NCBI GenBank assembly: GCA_037045225.1
Contig: JBAOHZ010000009.1
Location: 1,302,001-1,366,000 of the forward strand
Length of the DNA stretch: 64,000 nt
Direction: 5' to 3'
Source: Nitrospira sp.
GTDB taxonomy: Bacteria; Nitrospirota; Nitrospiria; Nitrospirales; Nitrospiraceae
Shown: positions 27,392-36,922 of the stretch, piece after piece
Position numbering within the stretch: position 1 is the stretch's first letter
Layout: every line of letters begins with the position of its first letter
Translations under genes and position numbers: made by a program
Notes under the pieces: model-generated
Database searches by the model: none
What the model was told of the DNA's origin: nothing
What the model saw: the letters and a program-made list of their open reading frames with translations, nothing else

Positions 27392-28975
27392 TCAGCGCTT
27401 CTTGTCGAAGCCGGAATCCCGCCATTTCTCCAGCAGGGCGATCCGCCGCTCTAATTGCGGAATGGTCGCCTGATCGACCCGGCCGCCGGTGCGCTTGATC
27501 AGTTCCGCATTGAGCTGCCGATGATCCATGCCGCACTTCCGCGCCACCGCCCCGACCAGCGAGCGATGTTTGTCCCGCAAGATGTTTTTCTGGTCGTGCA
27601 ACGCGACCGCCAATTCCGGCTGTCCCTTACCTTCACCGGCCGGATCGCCCTCGTCCGCGCCGATCAACGCATCGAGCCGCGCCACGCCGTTCAGCGGGAT
27701 ATATTCTTTCAGGGAAGTGGCCGCCGTGCCGAACAATGTCCGTTGCACGGACGGCATGATCTCTTCAAGAACGTGATCGCGCTCGACCTTGATGCGTTTG
27801 GCATAATGTACCAGCGTCGCGTCTTTCGGCAGATAAAGCCAGGCCCGTTGCGGTTTCGGCACCTTATCCTGCATCCGCACGAACCGGCCGACGACCTGAC
27901 GGAAATACATCTCGGTCAACACGTTGGTCGCATACACACCGACCCGCAGGCGCGGAATATCGACGCCTTCGCTCACCATATTTACCGCCACCAGCCATTG
28001 TTGAGTCTTATGGTGCGCAAACGTTTCGATAGTTTTCGAGGCAGCGGGGTCGTCGGAGACGGCCACCAACGCGCGTGTGCCCGTGAGCTTCAGAACCAGG
28101 TCCGCCACCTGCCGCGCGTGATCCTGATTCATGGTCACGATCAACCCGCCCGCATCCGCCTGCTCCTGTTTGCGCAACCGCTGCAACTCAGCATGGGCAT
28201 CGCTCAAGACAGGCCCGAGCCACGTCTCCTGAAGCAGCGCCGTCTTGAGTCGCTCCCGCTGACGCTCGAAGGTGAGCCCGTCTTCGAAGGTGGCCCGATG
28301 CTCACGCCCATCCGACAACCAGGTCAATTCGCCTTCGTAGCTCGGGAACAGAATCGGACGGCAAACCCCGTCACGAATCGAATGGGAGTACCCATAGGTG
28401 AAATCGGCCTGGCTTTCACCCTGCTCATACCGCACGTATGGGATCGGATTGTTATCCGAACGGAAGGGCGTGCCGGACAGTGCGAGGCGAAAGACCGCTT
28501 CGCCGAAAGATTCGCGCAGCGCCTTGCCCCAATCTTTGCCGTCACCGGCATGGTGCAACTCGTCGAGGATGACCAGCGTTTTGCGACTGCGGCAGGCGCG
28601 CCGGAACACTTCAGGCGCCAGACAGACTTGCTGATAGGTCACGACCGCACCGTGATAGTCGCGGGCCTCGCAGGCCTGTTCATTCGACAACGCCGGATCG
28701 AGTTGAATGCCGACCTGCCCCGCCGCGGAAGCCCACTGTGTTCGAAGATGGTTCGTCGGGCAGATCACCAACACACGGCTCGCAGCCCGGTCGGCCAGAT
28801 ATTGATGGGCGATCCGGAGCGCAAAACGCGTCTTTCCGGCAGCGGGCGTCGCGGTGACGAGATAGTCCTCGCGCGGCTGCGCCAACACGTCGGCCACCGC
28901 CCTCGTCTGCCAGTCCCGCAACACAGCTTTCCATGGGGCGAGCGTCACGGCCATCTCAACACGGTTCCTCTCCAT
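27392..28975 (-). CDS. Superfamily 2 DEAD/DEAH helicase (RadD/Res-like)
   Basis: The 527-residue protein has SF2 motifs in order: DWQTRAVADVL (Q-like), TATPAAGKT (I), DELHH (II, DEAH variant), LSGTPFRSD (III), VAVNMVSEGVDIPRL (V) and FRQVVGRFVRMQ (VI). The last 130 residues match no domain I know. Relatives include RadD and the helicase part of type III restriction enzymes; no nuclease or methylase partner lies nearby. Met8 (MAVTLAPW) is a possible alternative start. It lies 81 bp upstream of the AAA-like gene on the same strand, so co-expression is possible. Confidence 0.85.
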   Translation of the reverse strand: MERNRVEMAVTLAPWKAVLRDWQTRAVADVLAQPREDYLVTATPAAGKTRFALRIAHQYLADRAASRVLVICPTNHLRTQWASAAGQVGIQLDPALSNEQACEARDYHGAVVTYQQVCLAPEVFRRACRSRKTLVILDELHHAGDGKDWGKALRESFGEAVFRLALSGTPFRSDNNPIPYVRYEQGESQADFTYGYSHSIRDGVCRPILFPSYEGELTWLSDGREHRATFEDGLTFERQRERLKTALLQETWLGPVLSDAHAELQRLRKQEQADAGGLIVTMNQDHARQVADLVLKLTGTRALVAVSDDPAASKTIETFAHHKTQQWLVAVNMVSEGVDIPRLRVGVYATNVLTEMYFRQVVGRFVRMQDKVPKPQRAWLYLPKDATLVHYAKRIKVERDHVLEEIMPSVQRTLFGTAATSLKEYIPLNGVARLDALIGADEGDPAGEGKGQPELAVALHDQKNILRDKHRSLVGAVARKCGMDHRQLNAELIKRTGGRVDQATIPQLERRIALLEKWRDSGFDKKR

Positions 28976-29391
28976 CGCCTGATATCATTGGAACGGACTC
29001 TCACTCCTGCGCCATCCCCTTGGCTCACTACCCAAGGTCATACGCCACCAGACTCTCCCCGCAATGGCTCGACGAAGCGAGGCACCACAGAGACTATCCG
29101 CCTGTCACTGGTCTGGGAATGAGGTGTGACGCACACTCTGCCGGCACTCCCTCACGATCGCGAGGCGGCCGACACGGTCTGGGTGAGACGCATCATGTCT
29201 AACGGGATGGTATCGCAAAATCGACCAAGCAACAAGAGCCATGCAGGAAGATGCCGAGCTGAAACGGTGGCGATGGCCCAGCCTGCGCGGGGGACAAACC
29301 GACTGGACTCGACGGCGGGAACGGTTGACAGAGGATCCCCTCCGGAGGCTGAAGTGGTGAGCCGGTCGTGACAGCCGGCTCACCTTGCGGC
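28976..29391. other. Intergenic spacer, no gene seen
   Basis: Apart from the hairpin at 29356-29384 these 416 bp show no supported feature. Short open frames on the plus strand (about 29126-29371) lack a ribosome-binding site and look like non-coding sequence. Confidence 0.4.
29356..29384 (-). terminator. Hairpin after the DEAD-box helicase gene
   Basis: A perfect 10-bp stem (GGTGAGCCGG / CCGGCTCACC) with a 9-base loop starts 8 bp past the helicase stop codon. No T tract follows on the minus strand, so rho-independent termination would be weak. Confidence 0.5.
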
Positions 29392-31122
29392 TTAGTCTCT
29401 GAATAACCTCACGGCGACTTTTTGCCCTTTGATGCGTGTCCGTCCGAGAGCCTCGATAATCTGCCGGGCGGCTTCTTCCTGTACATCCACCAGGGAGAAT
29501 CGCTCTTCGACCTCGATCGCTCCGATCATGCGCGACGGCACACCCGCTTCGTTGGCAATGGCTCCGACGAGATCTCCCGGCCTGATCCCCGCCGCACGAC
29601 CGGCTCCGACATACACACGTACGGTTCCGGCCGCCCGACCACCGCGAGCAGGTCCACCTCGTGGCGCACGCGCACGGTCCCCTTGTTGGGGAGCGGACCC
29701 GTATGCTGGACGTGACGGCCGATAGGGCTCGGGCGCCCTGGTCGAGACTGCCGGGATTTCTTCTTCCGCCCGCTCACCGCCATGGGATCGATAGACCAGC
29801 TTGATGGCCGCCGCCGCAATATCCGCCGGCTCTGCCGACGCAGACAGCGCGTCCACGACACGACGAAAATCCTCCAACTCGCCGGCCTCCAAGGTTTCTT
29901 GGATGGAGGTCTTGGTCCGCTCCAGCCGCTTCGCCAGCAAATCGCCGAGGGACGGCACGGCCGCGACCGTGATTTTCGCTTTGGTATGCTGTTCGACCGC
30001 GCGCAATAACCGGTGTTCCCGTGGCTCGATGATAGTCATTGCCGCGCCTTCGCGCCCCGCCCGTCCCGTTCGCCCGATCCGATGGACATAGACTTCCAAC
30101 GACGAGGGCAGGTCGTAGTTAATCACGTGGGAGACGGAGGGGATATCCAACCCGCGCGCGGCCACGTCGGTCGCCACGAGCAGTTCGGTTTGCCCTGAGC
30201 GAAACGCTTGCATCACGCGATCCCGTTGCACCTGGCTCATGCCGCCATGGATCGCCTCGGCCCGATAGCCGCGACCATTCAGCGCCGCCGTCACTTCATC
30301 CACTTCCAACCGCGTCCGGCAAAAAACGAGCGCCGACTTGGGCGTCGCAATATCCAACACGCGAGCCAGCGCGGACACCTTATGCTGTCGCGCCACCACA
30401 TAGGCCGTTTGCTGCACACGCGGGGCAGCGCCCGCTTTCACCGGCTCACGCGCAATCGTCACATCCACCGGATTCTTCAAGTGTCGGCGCGCGATAGACG
30501 CAATCCTCGGCGGCATGGTCGCAGAAAACAACGCGGTCTGCTTGGTCGCAGGAGTCTGTTCGAGAATGGCATCGAGGTCGTCGGCGAACCCCATGTCGAG
30601 CATCTCGTCCGCCTCATCGAGCACCACGACTTGTAAATCCGCCAGCTTCAACGTCTTGCGGCGCAAGTGATCCAAGGCTCGACCCGGCGTCGCCACGATG
30701 ACTTCCACCCCGCGCCGGAGAGCCTGCAGCTGAGGTCCCATCGCTTGACCGCCGTACAAGGCGAGCACGCTGATCCGCAATTCCTTGCCGTACCGCTGCA
30801 CGGCCTCACTCACCTGAACGGCGAGCTCCCGAGTCGGCACCAGCACCAAGGCGGTAGGACGTTGTCGTGGGCCATGGGCGATCCGCTGCAAAAGGGGCAA
30901 CGCAAACGCCGCCGTCTTTCCGGTTCCCGTGGCGGCCTGGCCCAGCAGATCGCGTCCCTCCAGGAGCGGAGGGATGGCTTCACGCTGAATCGGGGTGGGC
31001 TCTTCGTAGCCCAAGGCCTCCAGGGTGGTCAACAGCGAGGCTTCTAATCCGAGCGCGGCAAACCCGGGAGAAAATCCCTTGGCCGCCGGCTCCGTCTGCG
31101 AATGCGTCGTGGTGTGTTTCAT
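29392..31122 (-). CDS. DEAD-box RNA helicase (DeaD/CsdA type)
   Basis: I start at MKHTTTHSQ (576 residues), because the in-frame ATG at 31176 lies inside the pyrophosphatase gene. Motifs: GYEEPTPIQ (Q), ATGTGKT (I), PTRELA (Ia), DEADEM (II), SAT (III), ARGLDIPSVSHV (V) and HRIGRTGRAG (VI). After a linker rich in Arg, Gly and Pro (about 440-500) comes a DbpA/CsdA-type RNA-binding domain (VRVYVGAGRAAGIRPGDLVG...). It should remodel structured RNA, for example in ribosome assembly or cold adaptation. It lies 30 bp after the pyrophosphatase gene. Confidence 0.9.
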   Translation of the reverse strand: MKHTTTHSQTEPAAKGFSPGFAALGLEASLLTTLEALGYEEPTPIQREAIPPLLEGRDLLGQAATGTGKTAAFALPLLQRIAHGPRQRPTALVLVPTRELAVQVSEAVQRYGKELRISVLALYGGQAMGPQLQALRRGVEVIVATPGRALDHLRRKTLKLADLQVVVLDEADEMLDMGFADDLDAILEQTPATKQTALFSATMPPRIASIARRHLKNPVDVTIAREPVKAGAAPRVQQTAYVVARQHKVSALARVLDIATPKSALVFCRTRLEVDEVTAALNGRGYRAEAIHGGMSQVQRDRVMQAFRSGQTELLVATDVAARGLDIPSVSHVINYDLPSSLEVYVHRIGRTGRAGREGAAMTIIEPREHRLLRAVEQHTKAKITVAAVPSLGDLLAKRLERTKTSIQETLEAGELEDFRRVVDALSASAEPADIAAAAIKLVYRSHGGERAEEEIPAVSTRAPEPYRPSRPAYGSAPQQGDRARAPRGGPARGGRAAGTVRVYVGAGRAAGIRPGDLVGAIANEAGVPSRMIGAIEVEERFSLVDVQEEAARQIIEALGRTRIKGQKVAVRLFRD

Positions 31123-31151
31123 GAGGGGGGGATAAACCTTTCTTGGTAGTA

Positions 31152-31835
31152 CTAGCTGTTCATGCCGGCGGGCCACATGAATTCCAACTCAGGGAATTTC
31201 TGTTTGTAGTCGTCGTGACTGGCGTGAATGACTTTCATGGCCTCATCGCGGCCGTACATGCTCGTGATCTCAACCTTGTGCTGCGTCGATCCGGGGGCGT
31301 GTTTGTAGGTCAGGAAATAATGGTGCAGGCGATCCAGGAGTGTCTCCGGACAATCTTTGAGATCGGTAAACGTTCCGTACACGGCGTCGTCCCGCATGAC
31401 CGCGATGATCTTGTCGTCCGCCTCGCCGCCGTCCGCCATGCTGAACCCGCCGATGGGCCGGGCCGTGAGGAGGATGTCGCTGTGCGGAATCGTCTTCTCG
31501 GTCAACACGCAGATATCAAGCGGATCGCCGTCTCCGACCATATCCGGTCGGCCGGCCCGCGCGCCGAACAGTTTCGCCACGCGCTCGCCGCAATAGGTTT
31601 GCGGAATCAGCCCGTAATAGGACGGACAGTAGTTGGAGAATCGCTGCGGACGGTCGACCTTGAGAAACCCGCTGGCCTTGTCCACTTCATACTTCACCGT
31701 ATCGGTCGGCACAATTTCGATATAGGCCGTTACCAATTCAGGCGCATGCTCGCCCATGGACACCCCGTGCCAAGGATGCGCCTTGAACATCAGGCTCATC
31801 AGTCGTCGCGCTGCATCGATTTCCTTCTTGCTCAT
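31152..31835 (-). CDS. ppa: Inorganic pyrophosphatase (family I)
   Basis: The 227-residue protein shows the family I active-site signature GDGDPLDICVL (three Asp for metal ions), with Lys-Tyr-Glu in VKYEVDKASG, the YCPSYYGLIPQTY strand and DDKIIAVMRDDAVY. It hydrolyses pyrophosphate to drive biosynthetic reactions. It is somewhat longer than the usual 175-residue bacterial enzyme, with extra N- and C-terminal segments. The downstream neighbour on the same strand is the DEAD-box helicase. Confidence 0.92.
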   Translation of the reverse strand: MSKKEIDAARRLMSLMFKAHPWHGVSMGEHAPELVTAYIEIVPTDTVKYEVDKASGFLKVDRPQRFSNYCPSYYGLIPQTYCGERVAKLFGARAGRPDMVGDGDPLDICVLTEKTIPHSDILLTARPIGGFSMADGGEADDKIIAVMRDDAVYGTFTDLKDCPETLLDRLHHYFLTYKHAPGSTQHKVEITSMYGRDEAMKVIHASHDDYKQKFPELEFMWPAGMNS

Positions 31836-32315
31836 CCTAGTTCATTCCCCCTGTGAATCTTCTCGGAACTGACGGTCTGTTGATCGTACGATCCGCGAAG
31901 GTCTGGATTGATTCTGCGGCACACTGCAATGAAACATGTCTAATCGGCGAGAGAAACCGACAGTGTATAACACATCGGGGCCAAATGAAACAGCAGAGAC
32001 TCTGTGGCCGGCTCCCGCATCGATGACAGGCCGCTCTCTCCATCAGAGCGAACCCTCAGAAACTGCCGCTCCTGCGGAGCCACATCAGAGGCCATACCGC
32101 CTTTCACTCAGCAAGAAACGGGCGCCACGGTCAGCCCCAACCGATCAATAGTCAGTCGCGATCGGCCATTCGACTTGATCTATCAGCCCCCGCCCCACCC
32201 CTTCCACGCAAGTCGCTCCAATCTCTTAAGAATGGTCGCCCCGCGACCGATATGGTAACCAGCACAGGAACGCAGACCGTTGCGCACATTCCATTGCTGC
32301 CCACGAGATCCGTCC
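31836..32315. other. Intergenic spacer between divergent genes
   Basis: These 480 bp separate ppa and the CBS gene and must hold both promoters. No convincing gene, hairpin or repeat was recognised; short open frames on the plus strand lack ribosome-binding sites. Confidence 0.4.
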
Positions 32316-32807
32316 ATGTCCCAACCAGGTCCCGACGATTCCCCGACAATGCCTTCCCCGATGGTCCTCCCCGGCACCATCGCACCACCGACAGTTCGCA
32401 CTATCATGTCGACACGAACCGTGACCGTGACCATGGACGATTCCCTTGCTCGAGCCCGTGAGCTCTTCAATGAACATCATTTCCACCACCTGCTGGTCGT
32501 GCAGGGCCCGACACTCCTCGGCATCATTTCAGATCGCGACCTGCTGAAGGCTGTGAGCCCGAACATCGGGAAGCTGTCCGAAACCGATCGCGACCGGGCG
32601 ACGCTCAACAAACGCGCCCATCAAATCATGAGCCGGACACTCATCACGGTCACCGCCGACACGACCGTGGAAGCCGCCGCACGACTCCTGCTGGAGCATC
32701 GCGTGTCCTGCCTCCCCGTCGTCACCACGGACAGGCATCTTGAAGGCATCATCACCTGGCGGGACCTCCTCCGCGAATATCTTCGACACGATTCCGCCGG
32801 CGGCTGA
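32316..32807 (+). CDS. CBS-domain protein
   Basis: The protein (163 residues from MSQPGPDDSP; the exact start is uncertain and MPSPMVLP is an alternative) is a pair of CBS motifs forming one Bateman module. The first covers about 30-90 (IMSTRTVTVTMDDSL, LLVVQGPTLLGIISDRDLL) and the second about 105-160 (IMSRTLITVTADTTV, CLPVVTTDRHLEGIITWRDLL). Such stand-alone modules bind adenine nucleotides and regulate partner proteins. A second CBS protein lies at 39428-40198. Confidence 0.85.
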   Translation: MSQPGPDDSPTMPSPMVLPGTIAPPTVRTIMSTRTVTVTMDDSLARARELFNEHHFHHLLVVQGPTLLGIISDRDLLKAVSPNIGKLSETDRDRATLNKRAHQIMSRTLITVTADTTVEAAARLLLEHRVSCLPVVTTDRHLEGIITWRDLLREYLRHDSAGG

Positions 32808-33051
32808 TCGCGGGAAGATTCCCGCACCGCCACGTGCCTGCGCGACCATCCGGACGAACCACATCCATCGCCCACCGCTCAGCCCTCCCGCGCACGCGGC
32901 ACAGGCAACAACCAGCCGGAGGCCTTCTTACCGCCCTCACATACCCGACCGCCATTTCAGAAAAATGTACGCAGGTTCATCGGCAGGCTGCGAGCTTCGC
33001 AGGCTTGATCGCTCGAAGAAGCGGTTGAAGGAATCAGGTGGCAGCCGCGAC

Positions 33052-33086
33052 GGCAGCCAGTAACGGCTGAACCGTTACTGGCTGCC
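33052..33086. terminator. Strong hairpin between convergent genes
   Basis: A perfect 15-bp inverted repeat (GGCAGCCAGTAACGG / CCGTTACTGGCTGCC) with a 5-base loop (CTGAA) lies between the CBS gene and the outer-membrane protein gene, 53 bp before the latter's stop. It is well placed as a bidirectional terminator. The rest of 32808-33139 shows no gene. Confidence 0.7.
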
Positions 33087-33139
33087 CACGGATAGCGCGA
33101 TTCCCGCGCGAGGACTCGCGCGAAAATTCGAGGACTGAG

Positions 33140-33724
33140 TTAGAAGGTATGGCGCACACCGAAAATCAGGCCCATGGCGGACCCGTCACTCTCGGGGTGA
33201 TTGCGCTTCCAGGCCGCCTCCATATTCAACATGAGGCCCTTCGGCGCATCCTGGACGAGGTTGGTCAACGCGTAATCGATACCGCCACCGATTCGCCAGG
33301 CAAACGTATCTCGAACATCCTTCGTATTGATATTCACGCCAAGACCGGTGGTGAAATACGGGATGAAGTTACCGAAATGCCCGGGCCGATACTCCAGATT
33401 CACCGGGAGAAGCGTAATGGTATTGAGGGAGCCGTTTTGTGGCGAATCAATCCCATGATTTTCCCACTCCAACATCATACCGAGACGAAACCACTTGTTC
33501 AGCCCGAACATGCCTTGAAAATTCAGCGCCGGACCAACCGTCGACACCCCGGCACTCTGCGTCATGAAGCTCGGGCCCACACGAAACCCTGCCGTGAACT
33601 TCCCCTCTTCGGCCATGCCCTCATGAACCCACTCGGCGGCCTGAGAGAGCGCGGGGGCCAGGCTCAACAAGACGCTCAGCACCACTGCCCCACCGAACAC
33701 ACACTGCTCACGAATCCTACGCAT
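33140..33724 (-). CDS. Outer-membrane beta-barrel protein
   Basis: The start MRRIREQC has GGAGGGG seven bases upstream (194 residues). A signal peptide (about 1-30, ending LSQAAEWV) is followed by alternating amphipathic strands (FTAGFRVGPSFMTQ, WFRLGMMLEWENHG, FIPYFTTGLGVNINT, FAWRIGGGIDYAL) and a final LIFGVRHTF ending in Phe, the barrel-assembly signal. It resembles small OmpA-like or OmpW-like eight-stranded barrels; no ligand is evident. Confidence 0.8.
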   Translation of the reverse strand: MRRIREQCVFGGAVVLSVLLSLAPALSQAAEWVHEGMAEEGKFTAGFRVGPSFMTQSAGVSTVGPALNFQGMFGLNKWFRLGMMLEWENHGIDSPQNGSLNTITLLPVNLEYRPGHFGNFIPYFTTGLGVNINTKDVRDTFAWRIGGGIDYALTNLVQDAPKGLMLNMEAAWKRNHPESDGSAMGLIFGVRHTF

Positions 33725-34121
33725 ACTACCCCTCCTCTGATAGTAAAATATTCTTGACCAGTGCACTCTAGGCAAGTCGCCGCACCATTTTCAAGAAAAA
33801 GTGTGCCGCGGTGGAAGGCGGAATACGCTCGATACGTGGCGCACACTCAGACGACATTCCCGTCACAGAACGGCACGCCATGAAAACCATTAGTACGTAT
33901 CATTGAGAAGAGGCCAGGATGATGGAAACGTCCAACCCGAGGATGAGTGCGGGAGCGACAAGATGAGACAGGCCGCAACAGGCCTGATACCCGGCAACAA
34001 TTGTGTCGAGCGCAGCCGGGGAGCAGAACATTCGCTCTCCGGCTGCTGGGCCCGGCCTCCGAAAGCATGAGCCGTGAGAGTCGGCTCTGTCAGGAGATGC
34101 TACGTACCTACCCGAAACCTG
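33725..34121. other. Intergenic spacer with a small hairpin
   Basis: Apart from the predicted promoter at 33765-33794 and a short imperfect stem (GAGCC...GGCTC, about 34068-34087), no gene or repeat was recognised in these 397 bp. Confidence 0.35.
33765..33794 (-). promoter_or_regulatory. Possible sigma70 promoter of the barrel gene
   Basis: On the minus strand TTGAAA (33794-33789) and TAGAGT (33770-33765) are separated by 18 bases, and lie about 40 bases upstream of the ATG. This is a match by eye only. Confidence 0.3.
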
Positions 34122-34775
34122 CTAAAACTTCGCAGGGAATTGCGCCGCCAACGCCTGAGTCAGCGCATCGGACACCACATAGATGTGTTGCTTCATGCCA
34201 GTCCAGGTCTCCGCCTCGTGGACATAGTCTCCGTCTTTCAACTGCTGAAACTGCGTCAGATGATGCGCGGCATGGGCCATGAGTAGTCCCATCAACGTAT
34301 CCTTCGGCAAATTCGGATTGGCACCGCTGAGGAACGTCGAAATCTCTGCCGCATTCGCGGTGAGAGCCTTCACGGCCGCCTCCTGCTGGCTCGCCGAGCC
34401 TGCCACGGTCGCATCCAAATGATCACGAATGGCGCCATAGTGACCGGCCAACAGCGTAAAAAGCTTGTCGGATGCCGCCTTGCCATAGAACGGCTCGATC
34501 GACCGGGCAATCTGCTCGGCGTTGGCGACCACACCCGCTTCGGCGGCGCTCCGTGCAGGCGCATTTTTATCCATCGTCGCCACGGCCACATTGCGAATGG
34601 ACAGGATATGGCCGAGCCAGAGATCCCGAAGCACGGCCTTGGTCTCCGCCACCTTGGCCGGGTGCGCCGTCGCCGACGGAGACACCGTTGCGGCAGGCGA
34701 ATCAGTCGAATGGGCACAGGCAATCGGAGATAGGGCCAACAGGAACACAGGCAACGCTCGAACCAGCTTCTGCAT
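34122..34775 (-). CDS. Secreted helical lipoprotein
   Basis: The start MQKLVRALPV follows AAGGAG by seven bases (217 residues). The signal segment ends LSPIAC, a plausible lipobox with Cys21. The mature part is almost all helical, with an Ala/Ser/Thr-rich linker (about 22-45) and then helices such as LWLGHILSIRNVAVATMDKN and GLLMAHAAHHLTQFQQLKDG. The His-rich segment could bind a metal. No family recognised. It lies 135 bp downstream of the Crp/Fnr gene on the same strand. Confidence 0.7.
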   Translation of the reverse strand: MQKLVRALPVFLLALSPIACAHSTDSPAATVSPSATAHPAKVAETKAVLRDLWLGHILSIRNVAVATMDKNAPARSAAEAGVVANAEQIARSIEPFYGKAASDKLFTLLAGHYGAIRDHLDATVAGSASQQEAAVKALTANAAEISTFLSGANPNLPKDTLMGLLMAHAAHHLTQFQQLKDGDYVHEAETWTGMKQHIYVVSDALTQALAAQFPAKF

Positions 34776-34909
34776 GATCACTCTCCTTTGGAAAATAGTA
34801 ATAGCACGGCCGGATCAACCGACACCGGCCGTAGCATCGATAGGCAAGGATAGAGAACGGGGGCAAGCCTGTCAGTTAGCGGGATAACATTGCGGGAAGA
34901 ATTGTTGGC

Positions 34910-35638
34910 CTAGAAGCCGGAATCGCTGAGATTGGCAGGCATCTTTTCCGCAGCACTCAAAAATCCGTCGAGACCGACACGATGCAACAGCAACCCGTCC
35001 TTCCGCGCGTAATTGATCAAGCCCCGCTCGCGCAACTGGTTGAGGAGGGTCGAGACCACTTCCCGGCGCGCACCGATCATCTGCGCCAGATCGTCCTGCC
35101 GGAAATAATGCGTGAGTCGCACCCATTCGCCGTCCGGCTCGCCGAATTCATCGGCCAGCCGACCCAGCGTCCGCACTAATCGCTCCATGGTGCTGCTGAA
35201 TGAGAGGGTCTGGATCTGGTCATAGGCCGCCGACAGCTGCTGCGCGACGTTGGAGAGAAACAGTAGGAAGGCGGGACGATTGTTCTGCAGATGCGCCACA
35301 AATTCATCGAAGTTCAATTCGACGATCTCGCTGTCTTCCATCGCCACGGCCCGTTCGCGACGCTCCCCGGTGCAATGACAGAGCTCGCCGAACACCTCTC
35401 CGGTTTGATGCAGGCGGAGAATCAATTCACGGCCATCCTCGGTCAGAGAAGTCAACTTCACAAATCCTCGCCGAAGGAAGAAGACACTCTGAGCCGAATC
35501 ACCAAGGCCGTAGACGAGTTCGCCCTTGCCCACGGCACGCCCAGGCCTGTTCATGAGCTGCTCACAGAGTTTGCCGCGAAAACAGCCCGACAGAGCGGCG
35601 CAGTGACGGTGGTCTGTCATATTCATCGCCGTGTACAT
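34910..35638 (-). CDS. Crp/Fnr-family transcriptional regulator
   Basis: The start MYTAMNMTDH has GAGG eight bases upstream (242 residues). Residues about 30-130 form a cyclic-nucleotide-binding-type beta roll (YGLGDSAQSVFFLRRGFVKL, GEVFGELCHC), followed by the dimer helix and a winged-helix DNA-binding domain (RQDDLAQMIGARREVVSTLL). The N-terminus has three Cys (C-x5-C-x5-C) and ELCHC adds two more, so an FNR-like iron-sulfur or redox sensor is possible, though the spacing differs from E. coli FNR. Targets are unknown. Confidence 0.88.
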   Translation of the reverse strand: MYTAMNMTDHRHCAALSGCFRGKLCEQLMNRPGRAVGKGELVYGLGDSAQSVFFLRRGFVKLTSLTEDGRELILRLHQTGEVFGELCHCTGERRERAVAMEDSEIVELNFDEFVAHLQNNRPAFLLFLSNVAQQLSAAYDQIQTLSFSSTMERLVRTLGRLADEFGEPDGEWVRLTHYFRQDDLAQMIGARREVVSTLLNQLRERGLINYARKDGLLLHRVGLDGFLSAAEKMPANLSDSGF

Positions 35639-35908
35639 CGTGTGTCCCTCACTCTTGCGCATTGTACCGGGATCCTGAATCGCGTGACCAGTCCCCCGCA
35701 CGAAGCACCATGACTCTCCTCCACCTGCCACGGCGTCGACGGCCACAGAGACCGCTTACCCCCGCAGCTCAGCACGCACATCCATGTACCCCAAGACACT
35801 CCTCCGGGACGAAGTATCCGCAACCTCGTCGCCTACCTCGCCACCCTCCGTGAGCCCGACCACTGATACCGACCGCAGCATCGCCCCCGTACGCCGGCTT
35901 CCCGTCGT

Positions 35909-36388
35909 TCATCGGAGCGTCCGCTCTCCGAGTTGCCGCACCAGATACCCCACGATGGCAACATTGAGGAAGAGCATCGCCACATGCAGCACTGAGACTT
36001 GTCGTATCACTTCGTAGAATTCAACGGGCAGGAACACACTGCTGGAGATGACGGTCATGTATCCCGCCCACGAGGCTTCAAGCCACAGACCGCACCCTTC
36101 GACGAGCAAAAGGACGGAGTACAACAGACTGGCATAGGCCATGAGCAGCAGGGTGTGAGACGAAACAACGGGGATCTTCAGCAGCAGCGCATGCACCAGG
36201 CGGGAATGCCCGTGCAAATGCAACGCATCCATCGCCGGAGCCAAAAATGTCGCGATCTCGGGATCCACCAGCCGAATCAGCGCCGCGCCGACAAGCAGCA
36301 AGACCATCCCCTTGGCCAGCTTGAAGAGGGCGATCAGTGTAAGACCTGTGTGTGATGGTGCTCGCGATTGCGCCAGGAATGGAGTCAT
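35909..36388 (-). CDS. DUF2127 membrane protein
   Basis: The 159-residue protein has four hydrophobic segments (about 15-40, 80-105, 108-130 and 135-155) and the family stretches LIALFKLAKGMVLLLVG, LLMAYASLLYSVLLLVEG and GLWLEASWAGYMTVIS, typical of DUF2127. It is an inner-membrane protein of unknown role. It is divergent from the SnoaL-like gene. Confidence 0.85.
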   Translation of the reverse strand: MTPFLAQSRAPSHTGLTLIALFKLAKGMVLLLVGAALIRLVDPEIATFLAPAMDALHLHGHSRLVHALLLKIPVVSSHTLLLMAYASLLYSVLLLVEGCGLWLEASWAGYMTVISSSVFLPVEFYEVIRQVSVLHVAMLFLNVAIVGYLVRQLGERTLR

Positions 36389-36519
36389 GCTATGTCTCGC
36401 GACTCCAACCCAACCGAAACGAGCCGCGTTATCCTTCTACAAGCCTTACGGCCCCTTGTTTATCTCACCCGCATTGCCCAGGCTCCGCACATCATACTTG
36501 CAGGAAAGGTCAGATCGAT

Positions 36520-36879
36520 ATGAACGAACAACGGGCCGACAGTCTGGCTCAAGCCTGGATCGACGCCTGGAACCGGCACGATCTGGATGCCATTGTGCGC
36601 CATTATGCAACGGACGTGGAGTTTACCAGCCCGTTCGTGCCGGCGCTATCCGGTGAGCCGTCCGGCACCATCCATGGGCGAGACCCATTACGGGCGTATT
36701 TTCGAAAAGGACTCGACGCCTACCCGAACCTGCACTTTGAATTAATACGCACGCTGCCAGGGGTCGACAGCCTGTTGCTGTACTACCGTAGCGTCAACGG
36801 ATTACTGGCGGCGGAAATGATGACGGTCAACGGAGCGGGGCAGATCCAGACGGTGCGCGTGCATTACGTCAAAGAATAG
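36520..36879 (+). CDS. SnoaL/NTF2-like protein
   Basis: The start MNEQRADSLAQ follows AGGAAAGG by about ten bases (119 residues). The sequence is typical of the SnoaL-like NTF2 fold: AQAWIDAWNRHDLDAIVRHYATDVEFTSP (split here only for description) forms the helical part and first strand, then HGRDPLRAYFRKGLDAYP and a C-terminal beta sheet. Such proteins form a pocket used by small isomerases, hydrolases and stress proteins; substrate unknown. Confidence 0.85.
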   Translation: MNEQRADSLAQAWIDAWNRHDLDAIVRHYATDVEFTSPFVPALSGEPSGTIHGRDPLRAYFRKGLDAYPNLHFELIRTLPGVDSLLLYYRSVNGLLAAEMMTVNGAGQIQTVRVHYVKE

Positions 36880-36922
36880 CCGGCGCGTGGGAGGCAATTG
36901 AGACCAGGCCGCGATGGACCGG

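Noticed and set aside
27392..28975. Part of a multi-gene restriction or DISARM-like defence system
   Set aside because: No methylase, nuclease or phospholipase partner is present near the helicase; the neighbouring AAA-like gene alone does not make a known system.
27455..29122. 555-codon open frame opposite the SF2 helicase gene
   Set aside because: It is antisense to a helicase with all motifs intact, and its own sequence (runs of Arg, His, Gln) shows no domain; GC-rich codons keep the frame open.
28976..29391. Small plus-strand genes between the two helicases
   Set aside because: Candidate frames lack ribosome-binding sites and show no typical protein composition.
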